From Spraguea lophii (lineage: Eukaryota > Microsporidia > Spragueidae), in the NCBI GenBank assembly GCA_001887945.1, contig LDOQ01000199.1, forward strand, positions 40,895-104,894: a stretch of DNA of 64,000 nt, given 5' to 3'. The notes beneath the pieces were generated by a model. The model was given only the letters and a program-made list of their open reading frames with translations, was not told the origin of the DNA and ran no database searches. Of this stretch, positions 8,307-19,304 are shown one piece after another; the stretch's first letter is position 1; every line of letters begins with the position of its first letter. The position numbers and the translations under genes are program-made.

Positions 8307-9902
8307 TTAAAAATTTATTGTTGGATAAATCCTCTTGTATAAAAATGTATATATTGGTTCTCCGTTTTTTACTGGCCGTTCAAAATATGCTTTAAAAATT
8401 CCCGATAGACCAACAGGCTTTGTTATCCTTCCGTTAATCCCTGTTTTTGATTTAAGAGCCATTTTTCTAAAATATAAAACTTCATCTCTCGTACTAAACA
8501 TATTCTTTATCTTACACTCTCTTTTATAAAATTTTATAGGATATCCAATAAGTTTAATTCGATCTAAAATTATTCTATCACCATAATATCCGTTATGTAT
8601 TTTCCCAATAATATTTCTTACTGAAAAATCTTCTTTAAAAAAACATGAGCTTTTTTGATCGAGAGTAAATGGAATTATAAAAGAAAACATGTTACCATAT
8701 TCTTTGTTTTCAATGAAGACTTTATCATTGCTATCGTTTGTTATCAATGGTTTAACCTTAAAAATTCTACAACCCAAATCTATTATAATTTCATCAGGAA
8801 TAGATTCTTCCGTACTCACAAATGGTACATTTAACAAAGTAAGTTTATCTTCTAATAGAAAAAGATTACAAAAAACATATGACTTAGCATTGATAGATCC
8901 TTTAAACAATTTTCTAAATTTAATCTGAACAATTTTGTTGGAAAATACTGGTTTTGTTGCTTTAAGTTTTCTTTCTACGCTCTCGCTCTCTTGAAAGAAT
9001 GTTATATCTTTATAATATTCTGGATAATCATCTGTTTTATAATCGCATGTACCAATATTTTTTATACCTCTATAATTTTTATATTTTTCAATTAAATTAC
9101 ATTCTCCATCATAATTATTTTGATTGTTTTCCTCTGATTCATCATCATCTGTATCTTCTTCATATTCACCACTTGAACATTCTTCTTCATCTATTTCTTC
9201 ATTTTCTATAATTTCTTGAGCATATTCTATTCCTTCAATTCCTAGATTCTCGGCAGTAATTATTTCACCATCTACTTCTATTTGTTCCAATTGTAAATTG
9301 AACATTCCATTACAAACGAAATTTTTAGAAACCAATCCTTTCTTCAAATATGATTTTATGGTTATTGTATCTTCATCTTCTGTAACCTTCGTAGGAAAGA
9401 GTACACTTCTAATATTATCTTCTTTTAATTTTATGGTTGGTATATAGTTGAATAAATTTATAACAGAAGTAATCTTTGCATTATATCTATCAGCCATAAT
9501 TTTTATATCTTTTTTATCTGTATTATTATTTATGCAAAATATTATATTTTTACAATTTTTAAAAATAAAATCTAAATTATTTTTTATTTCCTCTAAAATT
9601 ATTTTATCCATAAAAAATATAGTAATATCAGAAAATCTACTATTATAAATGAATTCATGTTCTGGAAGTCCATTACCATCTATGATATTATAATTAAGTT
9701 TATTTTTTATATCATAATATTCCTTTTGTATTCCATCTATAATATTTTGTTCTACATCATTGTATTCATACAATGGTGATATGTTTAAAGTCGTAATTGT
9801 AATATATCCAGTTTTATTATAATTTTTTAACTGTTCTTTATGTTTTAAAACATTGTTTCTTCTTTTTTGTAAACTTTTATTCTTTTTTATTGCTTTTTTC
9901 AT
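8307..9902 (-). CDS. TSR1: Ribosome biogenesis protein Tsr1
   Basis: 40S maturation factor of the Bms1/Tsr1 family, which blocks premature subunit use in the cytoplasm. The N-terminus is basic (residues 1-28). There is no P-loop, so it is Tsr1 rather than Bms1. An acidic stretch lies at about 230-260. The C-terminal half carries the family signature: a DYP-EYY-DI segment (about 295), the domain ending with GYYGDRIILDRIKLIGYPIK, MFST-DEVLYF, and LYKRIYP at the end. The 531 residues compare with about 790 in yeast; the GTPase-like N-terminal part is reduced most. ACCC-type sequence (AGCCC) abuts the ATG. Convergent with gamma-tubulin. Confidence 0.88.
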   Translation of the reverse strand: MKKAIKKNKSLQKRRNNVLKHKEQLKNYNKTGYITITTLNISPLYEYNDVEQNIIDGIQKEYYDIKNKLNYNIIDGNGLPEHEFIYNSRFSDITIFFMDKIILEEIKNNLDFIFKNCKNIIFCINNNTDKKDIKIMADRYNAKITSVINLFNYIPTIKLKEDNIRSVLFPTKVTEDEDTITIKSYLKKGLVSKNFVCNGMFNLQLEQIEVDGEIITAENLGIEGIEYAQEIIENEEIDEEECSSGEYEEDTDDDESEENNQNNYDGECNLIEKYKNYRGIKNIGTCDYKTDDYPEYYKDITFFQESESVERKLKATKPVFSNKIVQIKFRKLFKGSINAKSYVFCNLFLLEDKLTLLNVPFVSTEESIPDEIIIDLGCRIFKVKPLITNDSNDKVFIENKEYGNMFSFIIPFTLDQKSSCFFKEDFSVRNIIGKIHNGYYGDRIILDRIKLIGYPIKFYKRECKIKNMFSTRDEVLYFRKMALKSKTGINGRITKPVGLSGIFKAYFERPVKNGEPIYTFLYKRIYPTINF

Positions 9903-12042
9903 GGGCTTATAAGTAAAATAAAATATTTTAAAAATTATAATTTTGAAATTGAAAATAATTTATTCTGTTTTATTTTTTTTAGTTTACTTTTATTTTATAT
10001 TTATATTATTTTATTTCATTTTATTGAAAAAGAATTTGAAAAGTTTGCAGGCAAAATGCTAAAAATATCATTAAAAATTTTCAAAAATATTATGTGTCGT
10101 AAATGTAATTATATTATTCCTCGATTTTTTTTTCAAAGTAGATCTTGAATGAGTTTTAAATGTAAATGAATTATTGTAAGCAGAAAGAAAATTTATTTAT
10201 TCTAAAAAACAATATATTCCGTAAAAGGAAGTTAAATTATTCTGAATTATTAAATATTTTGGATAACTTTATAAGTAGAAAGGCTATTGGCGATATCTTT
10301 GAAATATTATAAGTAAACCCACGATTATTTCTTTCTATAAATTATTCAAAATGAGTATCATAAGTTTTATGGATAAACATTCTAAGAAATTATCTGATGA
10401 TAGAATAATTATTTATTTTTATTAAACGCTTATCACTCGTAAACACTGAAATATAGAAAGGTATATTAGATATGATATTGTATGAGGTCGTAGGTACCGT
10501 AAACATACATATCAGAAAATATTTCTTCAAAGTTTTATAATACGGTCAAGACACATTTTATTTTTTTAACGAATTTATAGTATCTGGATTTATCATACGT
10601 GTAGATACATATAGGTTATAAATAATACATTTAATAATTTTGAATTCATACACTTTTATGTGAACCATAATAGAGAATTGGTAAGTACCGGTGGTTACCA
10701 TACGAGTTGGATTGAATGCATTTTAAATCAATAAAAACTTTTAAAAAAATAAGATTTTGATTGGTCGGAAATAAACAATCTTAATATATTGTAATGGAAG
10801 CAATAACGAAAAATAATGATATTTGAAATTTCTTAACATTTTTATTTATAAAAATGAAAGGAATGTAAAACTGAACAACATAAATAAGTTTAACATAAAT
10901 TTAACAACCAGAATATTCACATCAAAATAAATAGAAGATGTATTAAATTTTTATTTACCAACTATATTTCTTTGTGTCATATCCTTCAAGATTACACAAT
11001 ATTTTTATTTAAAGTTTTTTTCGGATGTTTATGTAGTGGGTAAGATAGCAAAAGATGTTTTTTAAAAAAAGATTAAAATTTTAAAATAAGACAAGAAGAA
11101 CTGAATAATAATGTGAAAAGTAATTATTTTTAATCGTTTAGATTCAATTAGGCTAAATTCCTTTAAATAAACCCGGACTTAACATTATTTATTATACCGC
11201 GTCGATAGAAAATGTGCTGTTTTTGAAATACTTATTTTTATTTTTTATTTTTATCAAAAATTAACAAAATTGAAACCTCATTGAAGTACATTTTACTTCT
11301 ATAAAAACATTTAAAATCAAAAACTCGGTATGTCCAAATAAATTAAAACTATAAAAATATAATTGATTTGTTCGGAAACGGGAAACACTCGATAAGATCT
11401 TTACGAGATATAAACATATATTTTCTGTTATTAAACTTTAGTCCGAGTAATTCTTTTATAGTTAAAATTGTTTTTTCTATAAATAAATTACAAATTAAAA
11501 GAATTATTGAAATTCATACTTTATTTAATAATCTTATTTTATAAAATTCAAAAGGTGTATTTTTGAACCAGTCATATTTTGTTTTAAAATAAAAAATATC
11601 AAAGTTATTTATAAAGGTGTTTATGAAATAATTACTCCTTAATTCCATTAATGTCAATTACTGATGGACCGAAGAACTTTTTGGCTTGACACAAGTCAAG
11701 AGTACTCAAAACAATAATAAAAATTAGTTAAGATATCCTTCAAATAGATAAAAAAACATCTTCTAACTATGAAGTGTAATTTACTTATTAATTCAAAATT
11801 TGATGTGTTATTAGTATTGTAAATTTTATTAGTTATCCTTGTTCAGCTAATATATTATTTATAATAATGTGTCAAATGCAAGTAAAAGGAAAAAACTACA
11901 TTCAGTTTTTTATTTTTTCGCTTTTGGAAAATTGAAAAAAATGTGGGAAACAGAGAATTCATTACATCTAATATAACAATAATAAAATTATATAATTATG
12001 TTTTTATTTGAAATTTTGACATATGTTGAAGATTTATGATAT
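9903..12042. other. 2.1-kb gene-free region
   Basis: No open frame worth calling on either strand. The composition is uneven. Patches around 10480-10560, 10670-10720, 11160-11220 and 11380-11420 are richer in GC than normal intergenic DNA here, which suggests decayed coding or mobile sequence, but I could not identify a family. A short inverted repeat GGTAAGTACCGGTGGTTACC sits at 10680-10699. Confidence 0.5.
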
Positions 12043-13251
12043 ATGTCATTAAAGTATATAAATACTGGTGAAAACACAATTTCAATGTATTATTTTTATA
12101 TTTTAAAACTATTGACTATTTCAAGATGTTCATCTTTGAATGGAGAATATAGTAATAAGATTAATTATGATGAGAAAATTGATTATTTAAAAAATCTTTG
12201 GAATGAAAATGAAGCTACAACTACTTATTTATCATACGAGGGTAACGATTTTTGGCTAAACGAAACAGGATATAATAGAGAAAATATTTTTTATGATATT
12301 AATTTACGCGAGATTAATGCATATTTTAAAAATGAATGTAAGAATATTCTTAACATAAAGATCCAATTAATTGAAGAACAACAAGACAAATTTATGAAAT
12401 CAGAAGATCTTTTTGAATTGTTTGAAAATGTTTATGAATACAATGAAAGTCGATTAAAGTATTTGGATGAGGTTCTGGAATTTTATAAAAATGATCAAGA
12501 AAATGGGATAGAATTTACGTATGATAATTTATATACTTATTCAGAGATGTTAGGTAAAACCCAAATATCTGTAATAGCTGAACAGACTTATGAAGAAAAA
12601 CAAACAGTTACGGTGAATATTTTAAGATTTAATTTGTATAGGTCTAAAATGATGCAAGAAACATTAATAAATGAGTTAGACAATCTAAAAACAACACACG
12701 GTGATAACCAGCAATGTATGAAATTTATAAATTATAATATAAAGGAAATATTTCTAAAATATTCTAAAAATGAATGGCCTGAAGAAGCTGAAATGATTTG
12801 TATTTGGAATATACGTGCCTATCCTAAACCACCTACAAAAACTCTTGGATTTTTTGAAACTAAATACAGAACAATTGAAAAAATATTAATTCAGAGAAAA
12901 AATAATATCCCTATTGTAAATCGATATCTTTCTGGAAGCTATAATATAGAAGAAATATGTGAGAATGAAAAAAATGGACTGTCTGAATTAGAAGTGACCC
13001 TCTATATATTTCTCTGTGAGATTATAAAAGAGATTGCAATGCTTGAACAAGAACATTATTTATTGGAGGGAAAGATGGATTTATTTGAAATGGCTAAAAG
13101 TAAGAGAGAATTATTTACAAAAAATATTATATTAGGTAATGGAGCAAATTACAAAGATTATTTAGAATTTTGTAATGATTTTTCATTTGGAAAATGCGAT
13201 GATACAAAATATCAAAAATTTGAAATTGAAAAAATGCTTATGTATTTTTAA
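12043..13251 (+). CDS. Orphan protein, possibly secreted
   Basis: I do not recognise this 402-residue protein. A frame this long without a stop is most unlikely by chance at this base composition, so it is probably real. From residue 15 there is a short hydrophobic run (MYYFYILKLLTISRCSS) that could serve as a signal peptide if translation begins at 12085. The rest is acidic, mostly helical and rich in Glu, Asn and Tyr, with cysteines at C103, C252 and C265 among others but no obvious motif. No CCC or GGG triplet precedes either ATG, unlike the housekeeping genes here. It lies between a 2.1-kb empty region and an R1 repeat, the usual setting of a lineage-specific gene. Confidence 0.7.
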   Translation: MSLKYINTGENTISMYYFYILKLLTISRCSSLNGEYSNKINYDEKIDYLKNLWNENEATTTYLSYEGNDFWLNETGYNRENIFYDINLREINAYFKNECKNILNIKIQLIEEQQDKFMKSEDLFELFENVYEYNESRLKYLDEVLEFYKNDQENGIEFTYDNLYTYSEMLGKTQISVIAEQTYEEKQTVTVNILRFNLYRSKMMQETLINELDNLKTTHGDNQQCMKFINYNIKEIFLKYSKNEWPEEAEMICIWNIRAYPKPPTKTLGFFETKYRTIEKILIQRKNNIPIVNRYLSGSYNIEEICENEKNGLSELEVTLYIFLCEIIKEIAMLEQEHYLLEGKMDLFEMAKSKRELFTKNIILGNGANYKDYLEFCNDFSFGKCDDTKYQKFEIEKMLMYF

Positions 13252-13373
13252 AGTAAAAATTAAAAGTTGTGGTAAGTTTATTACTTTTATATTTATTTCT
13301 TTATCTATACTTTTTTTAATGAGCATAACAATATTTTATTATGCAAATTTATTTCTCTTACTTTTTTTAATGA

Positions 13374-13850
13374 ACCTTTTATTTATAGAAGTTTCGTGGC
13401 CAATTGCAGCATATCGCGGTTTACGACCTTTGGTTCATAAAGCATATTTAAATTTGTATTAATTAGTTTCGCTATAGATATACATTAACCCCATTTTATT
13501 TTATACTCCAAAACATTGGAATTCTGCGCATGGTGCATGTCACCATCCCTCATAACTTTTTGAGATTCCTAATTTCCTTCTTGGAATAATCTTGTCTTGA
13601 GTCACAAATTAATACGTGGGTTACAATTACATCAGCTAAACACCACTTTAATCTAATAGCGAGTTAACCGTACATGGCACATCGAATGCTACGCTATAAA
13701 ACCATTACCTAGTTAACAATCCTTCTCTCTCTTCTTTTCTTTTGTCTTTTATTTGGAAGATTTGATATATAAATAATAAAATCTTATGCTTATATTTTAG
13801 GCGTTGATTTTTTTGTATTTCAATCTCAATTATCTTTACTTTGTTTTCTT
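13374..13850 (+). repeat. Dispersed repeat R1, copy 2 (reference copy)
   Basis: The longest readable R1 copy. In order: TTTTATTTATAGAAGTT, a GC-richer core (TGGCC-ATTGCAGC...GACCTTTGGTTC), the box TTTCGCTATAGATATACATTAA, a CCATTTTATTTTAT stretch, GAGATTCC, a CAGCTAAACACCACTTTAAT box, a pyrimidine-rich run (CTCTCTCTTCTTTTC), and a GATTTTTTTG...CAATCTC end. It matches copies at 2285, 19921, 23523, 31020 and 54095. No protein is encoded. Confidence 0.75.
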
Positions 13851-13964
13851 CAGCATTATCATATTGAACACATCAAAACATAATATTCATTTATACATAA
13901 ACTAAAGGATCAATACAGCGTCTATTATATTTTATACCCACAAAAGGTAAAACTTATTCTTATT

Positions 13965-14408
13965 TTAATTAATCTTTAATTCATTATGATATTTTTGCCA
14001 ATGTTTATACCATGAATATTTTATAGCTTTAGAATGTCTATTGGTTAAATATACCCATTTATTACATATGCTACAATAAGATTCTATTCTATTAGATCTT
14101 TCTCTTATAAATGGTTCTGGATATCTTACACCCTTAGAATTTATACCATGTTTAAAATTCATATGATACCAATAACTACTAGTTTTTAACCTGAACCACT
14201 CTTTACATTCTTTACAAAAACCTTCTCTGTTGTTACCTTTTCCACGTATGTGTTGTGGTCTATAAAGTTCTGTAGTTGGTTTATTTAATATCGGTTTTGA
14301 CATAAGTATTTCTTCTAATGATGAACACCTTATATTTTTTTCTTGTATTTTCTCTGTAATTTCCATAAGCTCGTTGTCTATATCATCTAAATATAATACA
14401 TTGCTCAT
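13965..14408 (-). CDS. Zinc-binding protein with Rua1_C-like domain
   Basis: A 147-residue protein with two related Cys/His units. Unit 1, from about residue 63, has GFCKECKEWFRLKTSSYWYH followed by MNFKHG. Unit 2, from about residue 109, has SYCSICNKWVYLTNR followed by a WYKH-x4-H ending. The SYWYHMNF-HGI and WYKH patterns are those of the fungal Rua1_C domain (Pfam PF14616 as I recall it), found in fungal transcription regulators such as Ustilago Rua1. DNA binding and gene regulation are therefore inferred. It is far shorter than the fungal proteins: little more than the domain with a short acidic N-terminus. A GG precedes the ATG, but not the usual CCC. Confidence 0.75.
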   Translation of the reverse strand: MSNVLYLDDIDNELMEITEKIQEKNIRCSSLEEILMSKPILNKPTTELYRPQHIRGKGNNREGFCKECKEWFRLKTSSYWYHMNFKHGINSKGVRYPEPFIRERSNRIESYCSICNKWVYLTNRHSKAIKYSWYKHWQKYHNELKIN

Positions 14409-14813
14409 AACCTTACACTTAACGATATTTTATAGATTTAATGCATAAATATATTAAAGATAGCATAATTTTAATATATTTTTTAAAAATAATTATAATG
14501 TAATTTATTAATATATAAGATGTATTAAACATAGGTTAATATTTAAATAAATATGTTTAATAGTGTATAAATATATGTCTATAATTATTATGCATTAACA
14601 TAATATACTTTAGTATAAATATTCTTAAAAAACAATTTTATTATATTTTAAATAATAATACTTTAATATAAGCTTGTAAATCTAAATAATTATATTTTAA
14701 TAATATCTAATAATTTAAATATTTAATTCATTTATGCATTCAATAAAAACCTTTTATTTCAAACCTAAAATATTAAATTAAATATTTATATTTTATGCAA
14801 TAATCTAAGGGTT
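14409..14813. promoter_or_regulatory. Divergent AT-rich intergenic region
   Basis: Extremely AT-rich DNA between two divergent genes; it presumably contains both promoters. AAGGGTT lies immediately before the ATG at 14814. Nothing else seen. Confidence 0.4.
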
Positions 14814-16436
14814 ATGCTATTTTTTTCACAAAAAAAAGAAGATGTAACTATGGAAGGATTATTATTTACATTGAATGATAGATTATCATCTTCCGTTTAC
14901 TTAGAAGATAAATTAGATAGTTTAGAAGAAATATATAGATTATCAATATCATATCCATTTTCTGTAGGAATACATTCACTGGAATATATTTTAAATTCAG
15001 TAGAAATTAAAAGACCAATACAATATAAAATTCTCAATAATATATTTCAATCGCATGATGGTGATGAATTTATAGACATTAGTTTCAAAAATGAAAATGA
15101 TATAAAAAATATCCTTGACAATTATATCAATGATATACATTATCTTTCTACAATTAATTATTTATCAAAAAATATAACCAAACTTTCTTTGATAGCATTA
15201 AAATCAGACGTATTTATGCAAAACATAAAGAATCTTACAAAAATAAATATTATAATTTTAATTATGCTTTCAAAAGATAATTTTTTCAAAGAACAGATAG
15301 TTGTAGAATGCATATTAGAAACAATACTCAATAGAATAGATATATTATTAGATCAAAAGAAAGAATATGAAAGAATTAAAAAAACAGATAAAGAACAAAA
15401 AACAAGAAAAAAAGTAAAAATAAATAATATAGTAATAGAAAAATATATAAATAATACCAATCTGCATAATCTTATACTTTTAATGATACAAATAATAAAA
15501 GATTCAAGAAAGAATCATAAATATTTTATAGAATTAAATTTTAAGAGAATAATAGATAAGATTTTAGAATACGATAAAGAAATATTCTTTCAATTATTAA
15601 TTGTTATTTTAAACGAGAGAAGTAATAATATAAAAATATTACAAGAATATTTTATGAAGGATATTTATATAGAATTAGGATTAAAGAGTAAAAGATATTA
15701 TTTTATATATTTACTAATAAAAGATAATATAAAAAATATAAAAAAATTAGAAAAATATATATTAAATGATATATGTATTGAGAATACAGAAAATAAAATA
15801 AAAAAAATAAAAGAAGAATTATATAAATCTTATAAAGAAGAAGATAATATTTTAGAGAAGAATAGTTTGTTAGAAATCTTAAAAATATATATTATTTACA
15901 ATGATATAGAAATTGAAGATATTTCATTGATAAATAATACTATTACATATAAAGAAAATAAAATAGAAATAAAAATAAATAACAGATTAGAATATGATTT
16001 TGATTATTACATTCTTTTGTTGTTGAATGTAGAAAAATATGAAATGGAAGAAAATGATATTTTATTTTACAGAAATATTGTAGATAATGAAGAATTTGAT
16101 GTTTTTGAAAGAGGATTAATGTATTTAATTCTCTTGGAAAAGGGAATAAAATATAAAAATATTGAATTGTTAAATAAATTAAGAATAAAAATTACAGAGA
16201 TAAATTTGATGAGTAAAAAATATATTGTTGATGAAGTAAAAGAGATAATTTTAGAAATAATAGGTGAGAAAATAAGAATGTTTATTGAAAAAGATATAGA
16301 AAAAGAAATAGAAGAATATAAGAATTATAAGATTGAAGAAAATATTATACCTAAAAAAGAAGATGGGTTAAAATCTTTTATAAGTAATTTTACTTCTAAA
16401 TTTCAAATAAATGAGAGTGATACGTTTGATTTATAA
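14814..16436 (+). CDS. Uso1/p115-like vesicle tether, head domain
   Basis: Probable ER-to-Golgi tethering factor. The N-terminus has LNDRLSSSVYLEDKLDSLEE followed by YRLSISYPFSVGIHSLEYIL. This matches the opening of the Uso1/p115 armadillo head ('L--R--SS--LEDR-DA---L--LS--Y---VG---L'). Residues to about 480 are helix-rich and could be armadillo repeats. The segment after the head is short, and the long coiled coil of yeast Uso1 is missing, so only the Rab/SNARE-binding head would remain. The end (DGLKSFISNFTSKF) resembles a post-head conserved motif. AAGGGTT precedes the ATG. The assignment rests mainly on the first 60 residues. Confidence 0.6.
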   Translation: MLFFSQKKEDVTMEGLLFTLNDRLSSSVYLEDKLDSLEEIYRLSISYPFSVGIHSLEYILNSVEIKRPIQYKILNNIFQSHDGDEFIDISFKNENDIKNILDNYINDIHYLSTINYLSKNITKLSLIALKSDVFMQNIKNLTKINIIILIMLSKDNFFKEQIVVECILETILNRIDILLDQKKEYERIKKTDKEQKTRKKVKINNIVIEKYINNTNLHNLILLMIQIIKDSRKNHKYFIELNFKRIIDKILEYDKEIFFQLLIVILNERSNNIKILQEYFMKDIYIELGLKSKRYYFIYLLIKDNIKNIKKLEKYILNDICIENTENKIKKIKEELYKSYKEEDNILEKNSLLEILKIYIIYNDIEIEDISLINNTITYKENKIEIKINNRLEYDFDYYILLLLNVEKYEMEENDILFYRNIVDNEEFDVFERGLMYLILLEKGIKYKNIELLNKLRIKITEINLMSKKYIVDEVKEIILEIIGEKIRMFIEKDIEKEIEEYKNYKIEENIIPKKEDGLKSFISNFTSKFQINESDTFDL

Positions 16437-16736
16437 TTAAAAATATATTTATTTATATAATTTATAACAAACATATATTTACTTGTATAATTTATAATAA
16501 AAATTTAGTTACTTGTGTAATTTTAGAAACCCTTAAAACGCAAAGATCTATTATGTCATTTAAAGGACAATTAATTATAACCAAACTATAAAAAGTTTAT
16601 ATAATTTTTAAAAAATATATTTGTATTATTATTTTTACTGTTAAATAAACTTTGACATCTAGTTTTTTTAAAACAATCCAATTATGCATTAATGTTTTAT
16701 TTTTTTGTAGTTTTTTATGCATAATTTTTTTACCCC
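16437..16736. other. AT-rich intergenic
   Basis: Contains an imperfect tandem duplication: an ATATTTA-TTAT/GTATAATTTATAA unit occurs two to three times at 16441-16525. ACCCC precedes the ATG at 16737. No gene seen. Confidence 0.4.
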
Positions 16737-19304
16737 ATGGATAGATCAGAAATAGAATTTTTACTTGAATGTTGTTCATCACCCGATGCACAGAAACGTT
16801 CCACTTCTGAAAGTAAGATTTTAAGTCTACGAGATAACAATTTCTCCACATTTGTTTCTTTGCTAATACAAATATTTACAGAAGAAGATATGGGTAAAAC
16901 GAATATAAGAACTACAGCAGGAATAGTTTTACGAAATAGTTTACATGCTGTAGATCCTACTTTACAATCTGCAATAGAATGTAAATGGATTAATACCAAT
17001 AGCGATATTAAAGAAATTATTAAAAAATCATTAGCCAAAAATATGGCATCTAAATTACAAAGAATACGTTCTTTATCTGCTGGAACTCTTGCAGGAATAG
17101 CTAGAATAGAAATACCATTACAACATTGGCCAACATTTTTTAAAGATATTACAGCTGTAATGGCATCAATAAAGAATGATTTAATAACAGAAGCTATGTT
17201 GGAATGTGTAGGAATATTATGTGGATATCTAACTTCAGAAATATCTTTTGATTTTTCTATGGACGCTATAGTCATTTATAATTTAATATTAAGTAAAATT
17301 GGAAATAGTAAAAATAAGCAAATAAAATATATGGCTTTAAAAGCTCTTGTATCTTCTTTAGAAGCATTCTTAACGATAATAAATGAAGATAATATACAAA
17401 CAACAATTATGAAAATATTGAATATGATATCAGAAGATAATGATCCAGAAATCATAAAATATTCATTGGATATTTTGATAAAATTATTAGATCTTTATTA
17501 TGAAAAACTTCAGATAATGGGTGAGATAATTATTTTTGTAAAAAAATATTATACATCTAAAAACGAAGAGGTTCTTTTAAAAGTAGTTTATTTCTGGACT
17601 GTAATATGTGAATTAGAATTGGAATATAAAATGAATAGTATAGTAGAACAGAATTTAGATAATATATTACCATTTCTTTTAAAAGGATTATTTAAAACAG
17701 ATGAATACGATGAAGATTCATGGAATTTACATAAAGTTGCAACTGCCTGTTTAACATTAATTTCTATTGTGTCTACTAGAGAAATATTGAGCAATAATAT
17801 TATCAAGGATTTTATATCCAAGAATTTAGAAGCTGATAATGACGTTTTTGAATTAGAATATGGAAATGAAGATTATTCTAATTGTTATAATAAGGAAATA
17901 GGTATAATTGCGTTAGGAAGTGTTCTTGTAAGACAAATAACACAAGAAAGACTTTTTTTGAAAGAATGTACAGATAAAACTGCAAATCTACTTTCTAATC
18001 AATCTTTAAATATGTCTGCATTATGGGCTCTTTCTAAGGTATCTGAAAATAACTTTGATTCTGTAGATCCTGGTTCAACTTTACCAGTAATTATGGATGA
18101 AGCTATTAAAAGATTGGGTGAGAGTAATAAATTAGCAGTAAATGCAGCATATCTTATAGCTAATATGTGTACATTTGTGGGTAAAGGAAAGAATCTTACA
18201 TGGACATATGATAATAATCTCTCATTCTTTTACATGAATATAATCAATGGATTGGTTGTAGGTACTGAGAAAGTTCCTTATAATAATTTTAACCTTAGAA
18301 CAGCTCTATTTCATGCATTAACAGAAGCAATGGATGCTTGTTCAGATTCATCATCTGCTATTTTAGATAAATTTTTAACATACCTAACTAAAAAATTAGA
18401 AGAATGCTTGGCAATAGCAGAAAGAGCAAACACTGATCAATTCTTGATATTAGAAGATATTATGACTAATTATATTATTCTTTTACAAAAAGTTATTTCT
18501 GTGAAGGGAGAAAATAATATGAAAGAACAAAGAAAACCCATTCTTCATTTATTTACAAGAATATTATCTATCAATAGAATATCATCCGTTTTTGGTGACA
18601 TATACAGTGCATTATCTAATATGTGCACACCATCTTCTTATTTTACAGCCAATCTTGATAAAATTATGCCATTTATTTTAAGAGATCTTAAAAATGCTAC
18701 AGAATCATCTACAGATAGATGGACACTTAAAGAAGCAATAAATTTTATAGGAGATACAGCAAACCTTCTCAATCAAGGATTTTTAAGATATTCATCACAA
18801 ATGGTTCCATTACTAATTCAATGTCTTAACTCTCAAAAAATAGAAAATATTACCAAGATAAATATTTTATCAGTATTTTCTGATATAGCATTAGCTTTAG
18901 GGTCTAGTTTTGATCAATACTTTGATGTTTGTTTATCCACTATTAATTCTATTATAAGCTTAAACCGTTATACGAATATAATTTTTATAGATCAACTTAG
19001 AAAGAATTCTATTATTCTTTTAAATTCCATAATAATATCCATGGGAGAATGTAAAAAGATTTACAGTGAAATAACGAATATAGTATATATGTTAAAGATT
19101 GTATGTGAAGAAGATGAACGTAATTATTCAGCACTTCAGTGCTTAGATTTAATTACTGATATAACTAATATACATGGGCCAGGATGTATTATAACCACTA
19201 GTTTGGTAGAATATATAAAAAATCAATGTAATAATAAAGATAAGAAAATAAGAGAGAAGGCAAAGGATGTGAAGTATTTGTTAGAAAATTATAGAAAGGA
19301 ATAA
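16737..19304 (+). CDS. KAP95: Importin subunit beta-1 (Kap95)
   Basis: Nuclear import receptor made of HEAT repeats; it carries importin-alpha/cargo through the pore and is released by Ran-GTP. The N-terminal repeats match the family: IRTTAGIVLRNSLHA, then a KEIIKKSLAKNMAS helix, then AGTLAGIARIEIPLQHWP, the importin-beta version of 'A--IA-IE-P---WP'. An acidic loop near residue 370 (DYSNCYNKEIG region) stands where Kap95 has its DE-rich Ran-contact loop. The 855 residues are almost the yeast length (861), unusual in a genome where proteins tend to be short. ACCCC abuts the ATG. Confidence 0.93.
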   Translation: MDRSEIEFLLECCSSPDAQKRSTSESKILSLRDNNFSTFVSLLIQIFTEEDMGKTNIRTTAGIVLRNSLHAVDPTLQSAIECKWINTNSDIKEIIKKSLAKNMASKLQRIRSLSAGTLAGIARIEIPLQHWPTFFKDITAVMASIKNDLITEAMLECVGILCGYLTSEISFDFSMDAIVIYNLILSKIGNSKNKQIKYMALKALVSSLEAFLTIINEDNIQTTIMKILNMISEDNDPEIIKYSLDILIKLLDLYYEKLQIMGEIIIFVKKYYTSKNEEVLLKVVYFWTVICELELEYKMNSIVEQNLDNILPFLLKGLFKTDEYDEDSWNLHKVATACLTLISIVSTREILSNNIIKDFISKNLEADNDVFELEYGNEDYSNCYNKEIGIIALGSVLVRQITQERLFLKECTDKTANLLSNQSLNMSALWALSKVSENNFDSVDPGSTLPVIMDEAIKRLGESNKLAVNAAYLIANMCTFVGKGKNLTWTYDNNLSFFYMNIINGLVVGTEKVPYNNFNLRTALFHALTEAMDACSDSSSAILDKFLTYLTKKLEECLAIAERANTDQFLILEDIMTNYIILLQKVISVKGENNMKEQRKPILHLFTRILSINRISSVFGDIYSALSNMCTPSSYFTANLDKIMPFILRDLKNATESSTDRWTLKEAINFIGDTANLLNQGFLRYSSQMVPLLIQCLNSQKIENITKINILSVFSDIALALGSSFDQYFDVCLSTINSIISLNRYTNIIFIDQLRKNSIILLNSIIISMGECKKIYSEITNIVYMLKIVCEEDERNYSALQCLDLITDITNIHGPGCIITTSLVEYIKNQCNNKDKKIREKAKDVKYLLENYRKE

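Noticed and set aside
9903..12042. LTR retrotransposon remnant
   Set aside because: Some GC-richer patches and isolated coding-like stretches, but no ordered reverse transcriptase, RNase H or integrase motifs could be followed.
13175..13462. Open frame of 95 codons overlapping the orphan gene end
   Set aside because: Its tail is repeat R1 sequence, and its beginning is the orphan gene in another frame.
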